A stretch of 64,000 nucleotides of DNA, taken from the NCBI RefSeq assembly GCF_025148635.1, contig NZ_CP102269.1, positions 1,550,001 through 1,614,000 of the forward strand, given 5' to 3'. Positions 27,517-35,933 of this stretch are shown here, in pieces. The stretch's first letter is position 1, and each line of letters begins with the position of its first letter. The translations under genes were made by a program, and so were the position numbers. Source of the DNA: Butyricimonas virosa. Its GTDB lineage: Bacteria; Bacteroidota; Bacteroidia; Bacteroidales; Marinifilaceae. The notes beneath the pieces are model-generated. The model was not told where the DNA came from and made no database searches. It saw only the letters and a program-made list of their open reading frames with translations.

Positions 27517-28041
27517 TTATTTCTCTTTTAAAAGTTTATCGATGACTTTCACCATTTCCTCGAATTCTTTCGGGTCGTAGAGACGGGTGAGGAAGGCGAT
27601 GTTGCCTTTCTTGTCGATGATGATGTTACGGGTGACTCCAGCTCCCTGCGCGGCGTAGGTGTAGAATGCTTTGCCTTCCGGGTCAAGGAGTAGGGGATAG
27701 GTGATCTTGATGTCTTTGGCGAACTTTTCGGTGGTTTCTTTGCTCTCCTTGAAGTCGATACCGAAGAGTGCGAATGCCGGGTTGTTCTTGTATTTTAGCC
27801 AAATGTCCTTTTCGATGAAAGGCATTTCCTTGCGGCATACCCCGCACCAGCTGGCGGTGAATTGTATCATGATGACTTTTCCTTTCAGGTCTTTTAGTTG
27901 TTTCTTGGTTCCGTCGGGAAACAATAACTCGATGTTCGGGGCTTTCTCGCCTACTTTCACGATATACCCCCTGTCGTCTTGCTGGGCCTTTGCCAGCGAA
28001 CAGGTCATGATCAGTAATAGTGTAAATGTCAGATGTTTCAT
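27517..28041 (-). CDS. TlpA-like periplasmic thioredoxin/peroxiredoxin-fold protein
   Basis: 174 residues with a signal peptide (MKHLTFTLLLIMTCSLAKAQ) and an AhpC/TSA-TlpA domain: VGEKAPNIELLFPDG start, KVIMIQFTASWCGVCRKE with the redox CGVC at 66-69, and an ITYPLLLDPEG strand before the cis-Pro region. It probably reduces or exchanges disulfides in periplasmic proteins. It faces the nuclease gene and shares the palindromic terminator with it. Confidence 0.9.
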   Translation of the reverse strand: MKHLTFTLLLIMTCSLAKAQQDDRGYIVKVGEKAPNIELLFPDGTKKQLKDLKGKVIMIQFTASWCGVCRKEMPFIEKDIWLKYKNNPAFALFGIDFKESKETTEKFAKDIKITYPLLLDPEGKAFYTYAAQGAGVTRNIIIDKKGNIAFLTRLYDPKEFEEMVKVIDKLLKEK

Positions 28042-28058
28042 AGGATGATGTATTTGTA

Positions 28059-28265
28059 TTAATAACGTTTCAAGCTTTTAGGACTGCCGCTCCACGAGCA
28101 TCCGAGACAATAAAGGGTTTCCGTGTCGAATCCTTCTAGGGAATCTCCCTCGTGAACGGGGACAACAACGTAGTCGGTCGTGACTTGTACGAGACAATTA
28201 TTTCCCTTCTCGTCTTTCACGTAAAAGCGGCGTATTCCGCATTTGGGGCAGAGTAAAAATTTCAT
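28059..28265 (-). CDS. Small zinc-ribbon protein of unknown function
   Basis: 68 residues with two CxxC knuckles, CPKCG at 6-10 and CLGCS at 53-57, separated by a beta-rich segment. This is the layout of a zinc ribbon. It lies 17 bases upstream of the thioredoxin gene on the same strand and is probably co-transcribed. No function can be assigned. Confidence 0.7.
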   Translation of the reverse strand: MKFLLCPKCGIRRFYVKDEKGNNCLVQVTTDYVVVPVHEGDSLEGFDTETLYCLGCSWSGSPKSLKRY

Positions 28266-28344
28266 ATCACGAATTTTGAGGCATAGTTAATGATTATTCT
28301 TGATTGTTGTACGGGGAAAAGGGGAGAATTTGTTTGTTTTTTCT

Positions 28345-28352
28345 TAGATTTG
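28345..28352 (+). promoter_or_regulatory. -7 box (TAGATTTG) upstream of the AlbA_2 gene
   Basis: TAGATTTG matches TAnnTTTG and ends 52 bases before the ATG at 28405. No good -33 element sits at the expected distance. Confidence 0.4.
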
Positions 28353-28404
28353 CGGAAATAGTTACATCTTGGGGATGGTCCCTAGCCTGTATTAATGAAT
28401 TATA

Positions 28405-29781
28405 ATGATTTTTGAATCTCAAAATATAGAATTTAAAGAAAGTTGGCGGGATGAATATCTGAAATGGATATGTGGATTCGCCAATGCACAAGGTGGTAGG
28501 CTCTATATTGGAATGTGTGATAATGGTGAAGTTTGTGGCGTCGAGAATGCTAAAAAGTTGATGGAAGATATTCCCAATAAAGTGCGTGATACATTAGGTA
28601 TACTAGTGGACGTGAATTTGAAAGAAAAAGGAGGGAAAGAATATCTTGAGGTTATAACAGATGCTTACCCGTATCCGATTAGCTATAAGGGACAATATCA
28701 TGTGCGAAGTGGTAGTACAAAACAGGAATTGAAGGGTGTTGCTTTAGATCAATTTTTACTCCGTCGGCAAGGGCGAACTTGGGATAGTGTATCATTACCT
28801 TTTTTGAAATTAGAAGATTTGGATAAGGTTACGATAGATTTATTTCGTAAGTATGCACAGAGAAGTGGACGCATGGAAGAGGGCGCTTTACAAGATAATA
28901 ATCAATATTTGCTAGAAAAACTTCGTTTATTTGAGGGAGAATATTTGAAGAGAGCTGCGGTTCTTTTGTTTCATCCGGATCCGGAAAAATATATTACAGG
29001 AGCTTTTATCAAAATAGGTTATTTTAGGAATGATGCTGATCTAATCTATCAAGATGAAGTCCATGGTAATTTATTTCAACAAGTTAGTGTGTTGATGGAT
29101 TTGTTGACCACTAAATATTTGAAGGCATTGATTCGTTATGAAGATATTCAACGTGTAGAAGAGTTGCCTATCCCTCGTGGGGCTTTGCGTGAGGTGATTC
29201 TGAATGCCATTGTCCATAAAGATTATGTTTCAGCGACACCCATTCAGATTAGCGTGTACGATGATAAATTGATGATATGGAATTGTGGTGTATTGCCGGA
29301 GAATTGGTCTATAGAGACATTGTTGAGTAAGCATGGTAGCCGTCCATACAATCCTGATGTTGCCAATGTGTTTTTTCGGGCTGGAGAGATTGAGGCATGG
29401 GGACGCGGAATAGAACGAATTGTATCAGTTTGTAGGGAGGCTGGAAGTAAAGAACCAGAGTTTCGTTATGATGGTACTGGGTTATGGACGATTTTTGAAT
29501 TTAAAAAGACTACCCAAGAAACTACCCAAGAAACTACCCAAGAAACTACCCAAGAGACTACCCAAGAAAAGTTTCTTAAAAGAACAGAACTTCAAGATGA
29601 GATTATCCATTATTTGCAAGCTCATCCCTACGCAACGCGTAAAGAGTTGACAGATAGTATACCAAATGCAACAGAAAATGGTGTAAAATATAATCTATCT
29701 CGTTTACAAGAGATTGGGATTTTGAGACGGGTAGGAAGTACTAGATATGGTCATTGGGAAGTAATGGCAGGTAAGAAATAA
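28405..29781 (+). CDS. AlbA_2/Schlafen-type putative DNA-binding protein with winged-helix tail
   Basis: 458 residues. The N-terminal AlbA_2 domain (ESQNIEFKESWRDEYLKWIC, FANAQGGRLYIGMCDNG) is followed by the RecG-related C-terminal domain with REVILNAIVHKDY and GAGEIEAWGRGIERI-like motifs typical of this family. A short linker contains five copies of TTQE encoded by a 12-bp tandem repeat. A winged helix (LQAHPYATRKELTDSI) closes the protein. These proteins are often annotated as transcriptional regulators or putative ATP-dependent helicases; neither activity is proven. Confidence 0.85.
   Translation: MIFESQNIEFKESWRDEYLKWICGFANAQGGRLYIGMCDNGEVCGVENAKKLMEDIPNKVRDTLGILVDVNLKEKGGKEYLEVITDAYPYPISYKGQYHVRSGSTKQELKGVALDQFLLRRQGRTWDSVSLPFLKLEDLDKVTIDLFRKYAQRSGRMEEGALQDNNQYLLEKLRLFEGEYLKRAAVLLFHPDPEKYITGAFIKIGYFRNDADLIYQDEVHGNLFQQVSVLMDLLTTKYLKALIRYEDIQRVEELPIPRGALREVILNAIVHKDYVSATPIQISVYDDKLMIWNCGVLPENWSIETLLSKHGSRPYNPDVANVFFRAGEIEAWGRGIERIVSVCREAGSKEPEFRYDGTGLWTIFEFKKTTQETTQETTQETTQETTQEKFLKRTELQDEIIHYLQAHPYATRKELTDSIPNATENGVKYNLSRLQEIGILRRVGSTRYGHWEVMAGKK
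29509..29568 (+). repeat. Five tandem 12-bp repeats coding TTQE
   Basis: ACTACCCAAGAA repeated five times with one base change (fourth copy ends GAG). The unit is a multiple of three, so copy-number change alters linker length without frameshift. Confidence 0.95.
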
Positions 29782-29798
29782 ATTATTAGTGTTAGGAT

Positions 29799-30752
29799 AT
29801 GAAAAAGTATAAGATACATTTTGCCCCGGTACAAGGGCTTACTGATTGGACGTTCCGGAATCTGCATGCGAAGTATTTCGGGGGAGTGGATGCTTATTAC
29901 ACGCCGTTTATTCGGGTGGAGAAGGAGGATTCGTTTCGTTCAAGGGATATGAAGGATTGCGATCCGGAGTTGAATAGCGTGGAGTTGCTAGTTCCCCAAG
30001 TGTTAGGAGGAGAACCTGCGGAGTTGGATGTTTGCTTGCAGATGTTGGAAGGACGGGGATACAAGCAGGTGGATATTAACATGGGATGCCCGTTCACGAT
30101 GATTTCCCGACGGGGAAAGGGTGCCGGATTGTTACCTCACCCGGAGAGGGTGGAGGCCTTGCTGGAGGTGGTGAAGGATTTTCCGGAGATACAATGTTCC
30201 GTGAAGATGCGGTTAGGATGGGAAGATCCGGGGGAATGTCTGAAGTTATTGCCTTTGTTGAACGCGGCCCCGTTGGCAGCTATATTTCTCCATGCCCGGG
30301 TTGGTGTGCAGGAATACAAGGGGGAGACGGATAAGGAGGCTTTCGAGGCGTTCTACAAGGGGTGTGAACATCCGTTGTATTATAACGGGGACATTTTGAC
30401 CTTGGAGGATATTCAAACTGTTACGGAGCGTTTCCCTCGTTTGGAGGGAGTGATGATCGGGAGAGGTTTGTTGGCCAACCCAGCTTTGGCACAAGAGTAC
30501 GTGGAAGATAAGGTGCTTGCGGGAGAGGAGCGATTGAGGAAGTTCAAGGCGTTTCATGCCGAATTACTTGCGGGGTATGCCGAGCGATTGCAGGGGGATC
30601 ATCAGTTGTTGATGAAGATGAAAACGTTCTGGGAGTATTTCATGCCTTCGACAGACCGGAAGGTTTTAAAGAAAATTCACAAGAGCAATAAGTTGACGCA
30701 GTATAACGAGGCGGTGGTAAAGGCTTTTATGCCGGGTGACGAGGAAGAGTAA
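29799..30752 (+). CDS. tRNA-dihydrouridine synthase
   Basis: 317 residues of FMN-dependent TIM-barrel Dus protein. It begins with the FAPVQGLTDWTFR motif. VDINMGCPF carries the conserved cysteine (C97), SVKMRLGWEDP the FMN-contacting Lys/Arg strand, and HARVGVQEYKG and NGDI the phosphate-site loops. It reduces specific uridines of tRNA using NADPH. DUF454 follows six bases later. Confidence 0.92.
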   Translation: MKKYKIHFAPVQGLTDWTFRNLHAKYFGGVDAYYTPFIRVEKEDSFRSRDMKDCDPELNSVELLVPQVLGGEPAELDVCLQMLEGRGYKQVDINMGCPFTMISRRGKGAGLLPHPERVEALLEVVKDFPEIQCSVKMRLGWEDPGECLKLLPLLNAAPLAAIFLHARVGVQEYKGETDKEAFEAFYKGCEHPLYYNGDILTLEDIQTVTERFPRLEGVMIGRGLLANPALAQEYVEDKVLAGEERLRKFKAFHAELLAGYAERLQGDHQLLMKMKTFWEYFMPSTDRKVLKKIHKSNKLTQYNEAVVKAFMPGDEEE

Positions 30753-30758
30753 GCGCGA

Positions 30759-31160
30759 ATGAAGAAAACGATATATATCATCATCGGTTGTATTTCCGTG
30801 GCTTTGGGGATTATTGGCATTTTTGTTCCCGGGTTACCGACTACACCCTTTTTGTTGTTGAGTTCGTGGTTGTTCTACAATAGTTCGAAACGATTACATG
30901 ATGCTTTACACCGTTCGAAATGGCTGGGGCCTTACCTAAGGCGTTTTCAGGAACGTAAAGGTGTCGGGTGGAAGACAAAAGCGGTGTCGATAGCGTGTAT
31001 GTGGACGATGATTTCTATTTCGGCTTTCGTGGTTTTCGAGAACTGGCATGTGCGTTTATTGCTTTTAGGTTTGGGGGTGATCGGGACCTGCAGCGTGTTG
31101 TTTATTGTTCCTAATGCCAGGAAAAAGGGAGAAAAAAAACTTGAAAATGACAGGAGCTAA
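30759..31160 (+). CDS. DUF454 (YbaN family) membrane protein
   Basis: 133 residues. The N-terminal helix with LGIIGIFVPGLPTTPFLLLSSW is the DUF454 signature. It is followed by RLHDALHRSKWLGPYLRRF and two more membrane helices, with a basic tail. Function unknown. It is probably translated with the tRNA-dihydrouridine synthase gene. Confidence 0.87.
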   Translation: MKKTIYIIIGCISVALGIIGIFVPGLPTTPFLLLSSWLFYNSSKRLHDALHRSKWLGPYLRRFQERKGVGWKTKAVSIACMWTMISISAFVVFENWHVRLLLLGLGVIGTCSVLFIVPNARKKGEKKLENDRS

Positions 31161-31315
31161 ATGAGAACATTCTTTGAGGGAAGTTTATACTCTCTTGTAG
31201 CTCTGATAATGAGCGTGAAAGGAAGATTAAGGGTGTGAGATGGCAAAGAGGAAATAGCCCTTTCGGGTTTTCGAGAGTGTAATTCGCTGCTTGTCAATAT
31301 ATTGTGGGATTAAAA
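31161..31315. other. Intergenic stretch before the inverted repeats
   Basis: No gene or strong hairpin recognised, only a small CCCTTTCGGG stem. With the element to its right it forms the ~300-base space upstream of the fimbrial operon. Confidence 0.5.
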
Positions 31316-31339
31316 AAACGAACGTTTATTGATTGGCAA
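31316..31339 (+). repeat. Left inverted repeat of putative invertible promoter
   Basis: 24 bp beginning AAACGAACG and ending TTGGCAA. It matches the inverse of 31431-31454 at 22 of 24 positions. Confidence 0.85.
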
Positions 31340-31344
31340 AGATA
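31337..31344 (-). promoter_or_regulatory. -7 box (TATCTTTG) pointing away from the fimbrial operon
   Basis: Minus-strand TATCTTTG is a perfect TAnnTTTG element at the left end of the segment between the inverted repeats. Inversion would place the same eight bases at the right end on the plus strand, about 30 bases before the first fimbrial start codon. No good -33 box is evident at 19-21 bases. Confidence 0.65.
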
Positions 31345-31430
31345 CGTAATTTTAGCTTACAATAATCACGTTTAGGATTTTTTTTATCCTTCATAATTAA
31401 GATGTTAGATATAATGTTTAAAAAAAGATA
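31340..31430. promoter_or_regulatory. 91-bp putative phase-variable invertible segment
   Basis: An A/T-rich 91-bp spacer bounded by 24-bp inverted repeats, immediately upstream of a fimbrial operon. In the orientation given, its only consensus promoter box reads leftwards, so the operon should be OFF. This is the architecture of Bacteroidota invertible promoters for capsules and fimbriae. No invertase gene is in the window, so it would act in trans. Confidence 0.75.
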
Positions 31431-31454
31431 TTGCCTATCAATAATCGTTCGTTT
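31431..31454 (-). repeat. Right inverted repeat of putative invertible promoter
   Basis: 24 bp, TTGCCTATC...GTTCGTTT, the inverse partner of 31316-31339 with two mismatches. It ends 14 bases before the ATG of the first fimbrial gene. Confidence 0.85.
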
Positions 31455-31468
31455 AATGATAGGTGAAA

Positions 31469-32722
31469 ATGACGCGTGCAATAAAAATTACGATAATCGT
31501 CACCTTACTGCTAACAGTAGTACGAGAAATGGCGGCACAAGAGAAAAATCAAATCCATAAAACAGAAGTCTCGGTAGATTTTCGGTGGGATTGGGCTGTC
31601 ATTGACTTTGACTACATGGGAACGGGCAAAACGCTATCCAACTTGAGGGCGTTGATTCGGGGAATCGGAATGGCAAACATCGATAGTTTGGAAGTCATCT
31701 CCTACTCTTCGCCCGAAGGAAGATTCGACTATAACTTGAATCTATCGAAGCGACGGGCACAAGCGATGATGGACTATCTCGCTAAAACATACGATAGCCT
31801 TTTTCCGAAGATTTCGGTCCGCCCAGACGGGGAATCATGGCATTTGTTCCGCGTAAAAGCGGCAAGCGACACGACGCTGGATGAAACGACACTCCACGCC
31901 GTGTTGGAAATCGTAGATTCCGACCTGCATCCCGACATCAAGAAACTTCGTTTGAAAACTATTGATAGCGGTCGCTTGTACAATTATTTCGTAAAGACGT
32001 ATTTTGTTGATTTGCGACGTTCTTTTATTCGGGTGACGTGGTTCGAGCGCGACCCGCTGATCACCCGTGCCGGATTACCATGTCGAATCAGTGCCATCGT
32101 ACCCGCGGGGATAGCGTTGAGAGATCCGGGTTTACGAATGACACCGATACTCCTGCCTGCCACGAACAGGAAAACCATCATCGCCTTGAAAACAAATTTG
32201 CTCTATGACTTGATAACCGCTCTCAATTTCGAGATAGAGATCCCGATCGGCAATAAATTCTCGATTGCCGTGGAAGACGTGTTCCCGTGGTGGAGCTGGG
32301 GTCCCCACGATCGGAAATACTGTTTCCAAATGTGGGAAATGGGCATCGAGCCGCGTTGGTGGTTCCGGCGCACGGATGAGCGGGAGGTGCTGACCGGACA
32401 GTTCTTCGGGGTGTACGGGATGTCCGCGAAATACGACTTCCAATGGAACATCAAGGCCTGTTACCAAGGCGAATACTGGTCGACGGGAATCACTTACGGG
32501 TGCGCCCGGAAGATCAGTCGCCGCTTCAACTTGGAATTCTCTGCCTCGGCAGGATACATATCGAGTGATTACCGTCACTACGTTCCGAGCGATGACTACG
32601 AGCATCTCTACCGGGATCGCTATAAAGCGGGACAAGTAAACTATTTCGGGTTGACAAAACTCAAGATTTCGCTGGTCTGCTCCATCAACATCACGCGAAA
32701 GAAAGGAGGGAAGACTCGATGA
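31469..32722 (+). CDS. DUF3575 protein, first gene of the fimbrial operon
   Basis: About 417 residues from the ATG at 31469 (GTG at 31463 also possible). A signal peptide (ITIIVTLLLTVVREMAAQ) precedes an OmpA-like region with SYSSPEGRFDYNLNLSKRRAQAM (peptidoglycan-contact pattern), and then a C-terminal DUF3575 beta-barrel-like domain (ALKTNLLYDLITALNFEIEI, W-rich strands). DUF3575 proteins commonly head FimA/Mfa-like operons and may anchor the structure at the outer membrane. It overlaps the next gene by ATGA. Base composition is more GC-rich than most of the window. Confidence 0.85.
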   Translation: MTRAIKITIIVTLLLTVVREMAAQEKNQIHKTEVSVDFRWDWAVIDFDYMGTGKTLSNLRALIRGIGMANIDSLEVISYSSPEGRFDYNLNLSKRRAQAMMDYLAKTYDSLFPKISVRPDGESWHLFRVKAASDTTLDETTLHAVLEIVDSDLHPDIKKLRLKTIDSGRLYNYFVKTYFVDLRRSFIRVTWFERDPLITRAGLPCRISAIVPAGIALRDPGLRMTPILLPATNRKTIIALKTNLLYDLITALNFEIEIPIGNKFSIAVEDVFPWWSWGPHDRKYCFQMWEMGIEPRWWFRRTDEREVLTGQFFGVYGMSAKYDFQWNIKACYQGEYWSTGITYGCARKISRRFNLEFSASAGYISSDYRHYVPSDDYEHLYRDRYKAGQVNYFGLTKLKISLVCSINITRKKGGKTR

Positions 32723-33711
32723 AACAGATCGTGCTGCTACTTGCGTTTCTATTGTCCGTCAGTTGTCACCGCCGTCCGTTGGAAGACCCGGCCAACAACA
32801 CGACATTGCGCGTCGCCGTGAATATTAAAGCTATCATGAACATCACGTGCGATATATATAACGAAAAAATACCGGTACCGACCATCGAACCCGAGATGAT
32901 GCGGGTGTTGTTTTATGACCCGACAAGCAAAAAAATTGCGTCGGAAACGTACATCTCCGACATCACGTATGACGATGAAGGAACACGTTGCCTGCAAGGC
33001 GATATCAGCGTACGCCCGGGAACCTACCAGATGTTGATTTACAATTTCGATACCGAATCCACCCTGGTTCGCGATGACCAGACTTTCGAAACCATCGAGG
33101 CATACACCGACAAGGTAACTTCCTCCATCCGGCAAAGTTTCCTGGGACGTGCCGGTGAAGAGAACGCCATCGTCTACGAGCCGGACCACTTGGTGGTGGC
33201 CAGTAACGAACGGGAAGTGATTCCTTTTCACGAGGGGGTGCATGTGGTAAAGACCGATGCTACCTCCATCGTGGAGACCTACTACCTGCAAATCAAGGTT
33301 GACGGCTTGCAGTACGTGTCTAGTGCCCGGGCGGTGCTGACAGGGATGGTCGGTTCCAACCGCTTCGGACGGAACGAACGCGTCACGTCCACCCCGGTCT
33401 CTCTCTACTTCTCGCTGCAAAAAAGCGATGATAAAGGAGTCGACGTGCTCGCTACGGTATTCAACACCTTCGGACGCATCGAAGACATCACGAACTGCCT
33501 GTCTGTGACTTTCGACATCCGGACCACGGACGGGCGCACGGTGAAACGGGATTTTGACATCACCTCCCTCTTTTCGAGCGAGGCATGCCTCAAGCATCAT
33601 TGGCTGCTACTCGAGGAGACTGTCAAGATCGACCCTCCCGCCTCCAGTGGCGGCGGCTTCGATCCCTCGGTGGATGACTGGGAAGACGAACACCATGATA
33701 TAAAATTGTAA
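32719..33711 (+). CDS. DUF5119/FimB-Mfa2-like fimbrial lipoprotein
   Basis: 330 residues with a lipoprotein signal (LLLAFLLSVSC). The beta-rich N-terminal domain (TLRVAVNIKAIM, RPGTYQMLIYNFDTES) is the DUF5119/FimB pattern found right after DUF3575 genes. The C-terminus ends in a Gly/Ser and acidic linker (SSGGGFDPSVDDWEDEHHD). By analogy with P. gingivalis FimB/Mfa2 it should anchor the fimbria and end its polymerisation; that role is inferred. Confidence 0.8.
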   Translation: MKQIVLLLAFLLSVSCHRRPLEDPANNTTLRVAVNIKAIMNITCDIYNEKIPVPTIEPEMMRVLFYDPTSKKIASETYISDITYDDEGTRCLQGDISVRPGTYQMLIYNFDTESTLVRDDQTFETIEAYTDKVTSSIRQSFLGRAGEENAIVYEPDHLVVASNEREVIPFHEGVHVVKTDATSIVETYYLQIKVDGLQYVSSARAVLTGMVGSNRFGRNERVTSTPVSLYFSLQKSDDKGVDVLATVFNTFGRIEDITNCLSVTFDIRTTDGRTVKRDFDITSLFSSEACLKHHWLLLEETVKIDPPASSGGGFDPSVDDWEDEHHDIKL

Positions 33712-33761
33712 GCTAATATTATATATAAATAGAATGATTATTAATGTTAATTAGAGTATGT

Positions 33762-34781
33762 ATGAAAAAGATGATTTTATTAGCAGCCATAGCTAGCATA
33801 ACACTCGCGAGCTGCGTGAAAAACGAAATGGAGGTTGTCGACAACGATGATCAAGAGATTACCTTCCAAACGGTGACCGGGAATACCGGAAGAGCCGCAA
33901 TTATTGGATCTAATTATCCCGTGGATGCATCTTTTGGAACCTGGGCACGTTATACCTCGGTGGATTGGGATTATGGTGTACCATCCCAAGAGTATATAAC
34001 GAATAAAAAAGTTACATTTCAGACTCCGAACTGGAAAGTTGACGGTTTAATCTATTACTGGCCAAAAAATGGAAAGTTATCTTTCTTTTCTTATTCTCCT
34101 TTCGAGGCTAACGGAGGGATGGATTATATTGATGCTTCGGGGATAATTGCTACGGATTATACGGTATTAGATGCTGCAGATGAAGATTTTATGATTGCAG
34201 ACGTGATGAAAAACCAAACGGGTAATGTTGACACTGATAAGGTGTTTTATGATGGAGTGAAAACAGTGTTCAGACATAAATTGACGAAAATAGGATTTAG
34301 CTTAAAAACAGATATAGAATCTGCAAGGGCTACTATTGTGGTGAAAAAGGTGGAAATTATGGGGGTAAATAATAAGGGAACATATGTTCAAAAGGATGAC
34401 ATATGGACACTTGCCTCTTCTCCTGCTTCCATTGCAGATTATACCGCTTACGATAATAGTACTGGAATCACGTTAACAGATAGTTATCAGAATACGAATG
34501 GTTCCGAGGAAAAAAAAGATTTAATGCTTTTGCCACAAACAAAATCACAAATGGGAGATGATGCTTTAATTAAAATATCTTATACGTTGACTCTTAAAAA
34601 CGATGGAAGTGATGTCGTTGAAAATGTTGTTGTGACAACGAAGTTAAATGGTACATCGTTTCCTGATTGGAGTATGAATAAACATATCACCTATCAAATT
34701 ACCATTGGTTTGGATGAAGTTCTTTGGGATCCGAATGTCAATGATTGGGATTCGGAATCAACGCCTGGTATCACCATCTAA
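33762..34781 (+). CDS. Fimbrillin-family lipoprotein (possible major subunit)
   Basis: 339 residues from the ATG at 33762 (frame open from 33744) with the lipobox ASITLASC. A typical Mfa-like/fimbrillin two-domain sandwich is indicated by IYYWPKNGKLSFFSYSPF, VFRHKLTKIGFSLK and the C-terminal donor-strand region VLWDPNVNDW. It is clearly more A/T-rich than the other genes of the operon and is followed by a 120-base gap with a hairpin. Both features fit a variable, highly expressed major subunit; this is inference. Confidence 0.85.
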   Translation: MKKMILLAAIASITLASCVKNEMEVVDNDDQEITFQTVTGNTGRAAIIGSNYPVDASFGTWARYTSVDWDYGVPSQEYITNKKVTFQTPNWKVDGLIYYWPKNGKLSFFSYSPFEANGGMDYIDASGIIATDYTVLDAADEDFMIADVMKNQTGNVDTDKVFYDGVKTVFRHKLTKIGFSLKTDIESARATIVVKKVEIMGVNNKGTYVQKDDIWTLASSPASIADYTAYDNSTGITLTDSYQNTNGSEEKKDLMLLPQTKSQMGDDALIKISYTLTLKNDGSDVVENVVVTTKLNGTSFPDWSMNKHITYQITIGLDEVLWDPNVNDWDSESTPGITI

Positions 34782-34833
34782 TCCTTCAAAGACCACCCGT
34801 TGCGTTCGGGTATAAAAACGCTACTACCTAAGG

Positions 34834-34866
34834 TCGTGGGGAGTTGGTTCTCCCCGCGGTCACGAA
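34834..34866 (+). other. Stem-loop after the first fimbrillin gene
   Basis: GGGGAG (34838-34843), loop TTGGTT, CTCCCC (34850-34855), with outer TCGT/ACGA pairing. It is followed by A residues and not T, so it is more likely an mRNA processing or stability element than a terminator. Confidence 0.5.
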
Positions 34867-34901
34867 AAAAATAACAAATTCACCGGCAAAGAAAGGGAAA
34901 C

Positions 34902-35909
34902 ATGAGGAAAAGGATAATCATACTATTGACAGGGGTAGGCATTGCGCTTGCCGGATGCATGGAAGAAAAGGTTGATAACAATTTTCTCCCGGAAGAGATT
35001 TCCTTCCAAGTGGTGCAAGCCCCCTCTGCCCGCGGGGACATGACAGGCAAGACGGAATATCCGAAAAGCCTTCCTTTCGGGGCATACGCTTATTTCCTTC
35101 CCGCGGGAAGTACGTGGGATGCCGACAAGGTTTCTGCGGAGGTGTACATCAACGATGCGGAGATCTCGTATGATAACACGAATGCGAACTGGCACGCCGC
35201 GACCACCTACTACTGGCCGAAGCAAGGTTCGTTGACGTTCTTTGCCTATTCGCCCAAAACGATCGCCTCGCATGCGGGATTCTCTTACGACAAAGAGGGG
35301 ATCACTTTGAACGGCTGGGATATCAATGCGAATCCAAACGTCGATTTTATGGTGGCAGACATCGCCAAGAATAAACGGGGGAATGAAGACAATTATGCCT
35401 ACAACGGGGTCCCCACCCTGTTCCGCCACAAGCTTGCACGCGTCAGCGTCAAAGCGAAACTGGACGATGCGTATGAAAATAAAACCATAAACTTGACATC
35501 GGTGGAACTGACTAACATCAAAACCAAGGGAAATTACGTCAATAATAACTGGATGGGACAGGGAGCTCCGGAAAACATCCAAGTCTATAACGATGCGTCA
35601 GGATTGTTACTGAACAAGGATGCCGCGATAGAAATCGGTACTCAAAAACGGATCGTGATGCCTCAGGCCCTCGCCCAAGACGCTTATTTTAAAATCAAGT
35701 ACAACTTGACCACGACCATCGCCGGCGGCGGAACGGATACGCAATTGATCGAAAAGGATATATTGATAAAAAACGTCACCCCGGCGTGGTACACGAACAA
35801 CGATATTACCTATACGCTGATTATCAGTCTCGGAACCAACTATATCGAGTTCGACACGTCGGTAACGGATTGGGTGGGATACGGCAACATGGACTTAACT
35901 ATCGAGTAA
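34902..35909 (+). CDS. Fimbrillin-family lipoprotein
   Basis: 335 residues with the lipobox GVGIALAGC. Shared fimbrillin motifs are TYYWPKQGSLTFFAYSPK, PTLFRHKLARVSVKAKL and the end strand EFDTSVTDW. GC-rich like its downstream neighbours and clearly different in composition from the first fimbrillin. Probably a minor or tip-proximal subunit. Confidence 0.85.
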   Translation: MRKRIIILLTGVGIALAGCMEEKVDNNFLPEEISFQVVQAPSARGDMTGKTEYPKSLPFGAYAYFLPAGSTWDADKVSAEVYINDAEISYDNTNANWHAATTYYWPKQGSLTFFAYSPKTIASHAGFSYDKEGITLNGWDINANPNVDFMVADIAKNKRGNEDNYAYNGVPTLFRHKLARVSVKAKLDDAYENKTINLTSVELTNIKTKGNYVNNNWMGQGAPENIQVYNDASGLLLNKDAAIEIGTQKRIVMPQALAQDAYFKIKYNLTTTIAGGGTDTQLIEKDILIKNVTPAWYTNNDITYTLIISLGTNYIEFDTSVTDWVGYGNMDLTIE

Positions 35910-35933
35910 TTTTGTTGAATCAAAGAGAGGATG

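Noticed and set aside
29509..29568. Possible CRISPR-like repeat
   Set aside because: The 12-bp units are contiguous without spacers and encode an in-frame TTQE linker.
32749..33600. 283-codon reverse frame opposite the DUF5119 gene
   Set aside because: It has no recognisable domain and is antisense to a clear lipoprotein gene within a coupled operon. Long reverse frames here reflect GC-rich codon usage.
34838..34872. Rho-independent terminator after the first fimbrillin
   Set aside because: The hairpin is followed by A residues and not a T-run on the coding strand, so I list it only as a stem-loop.
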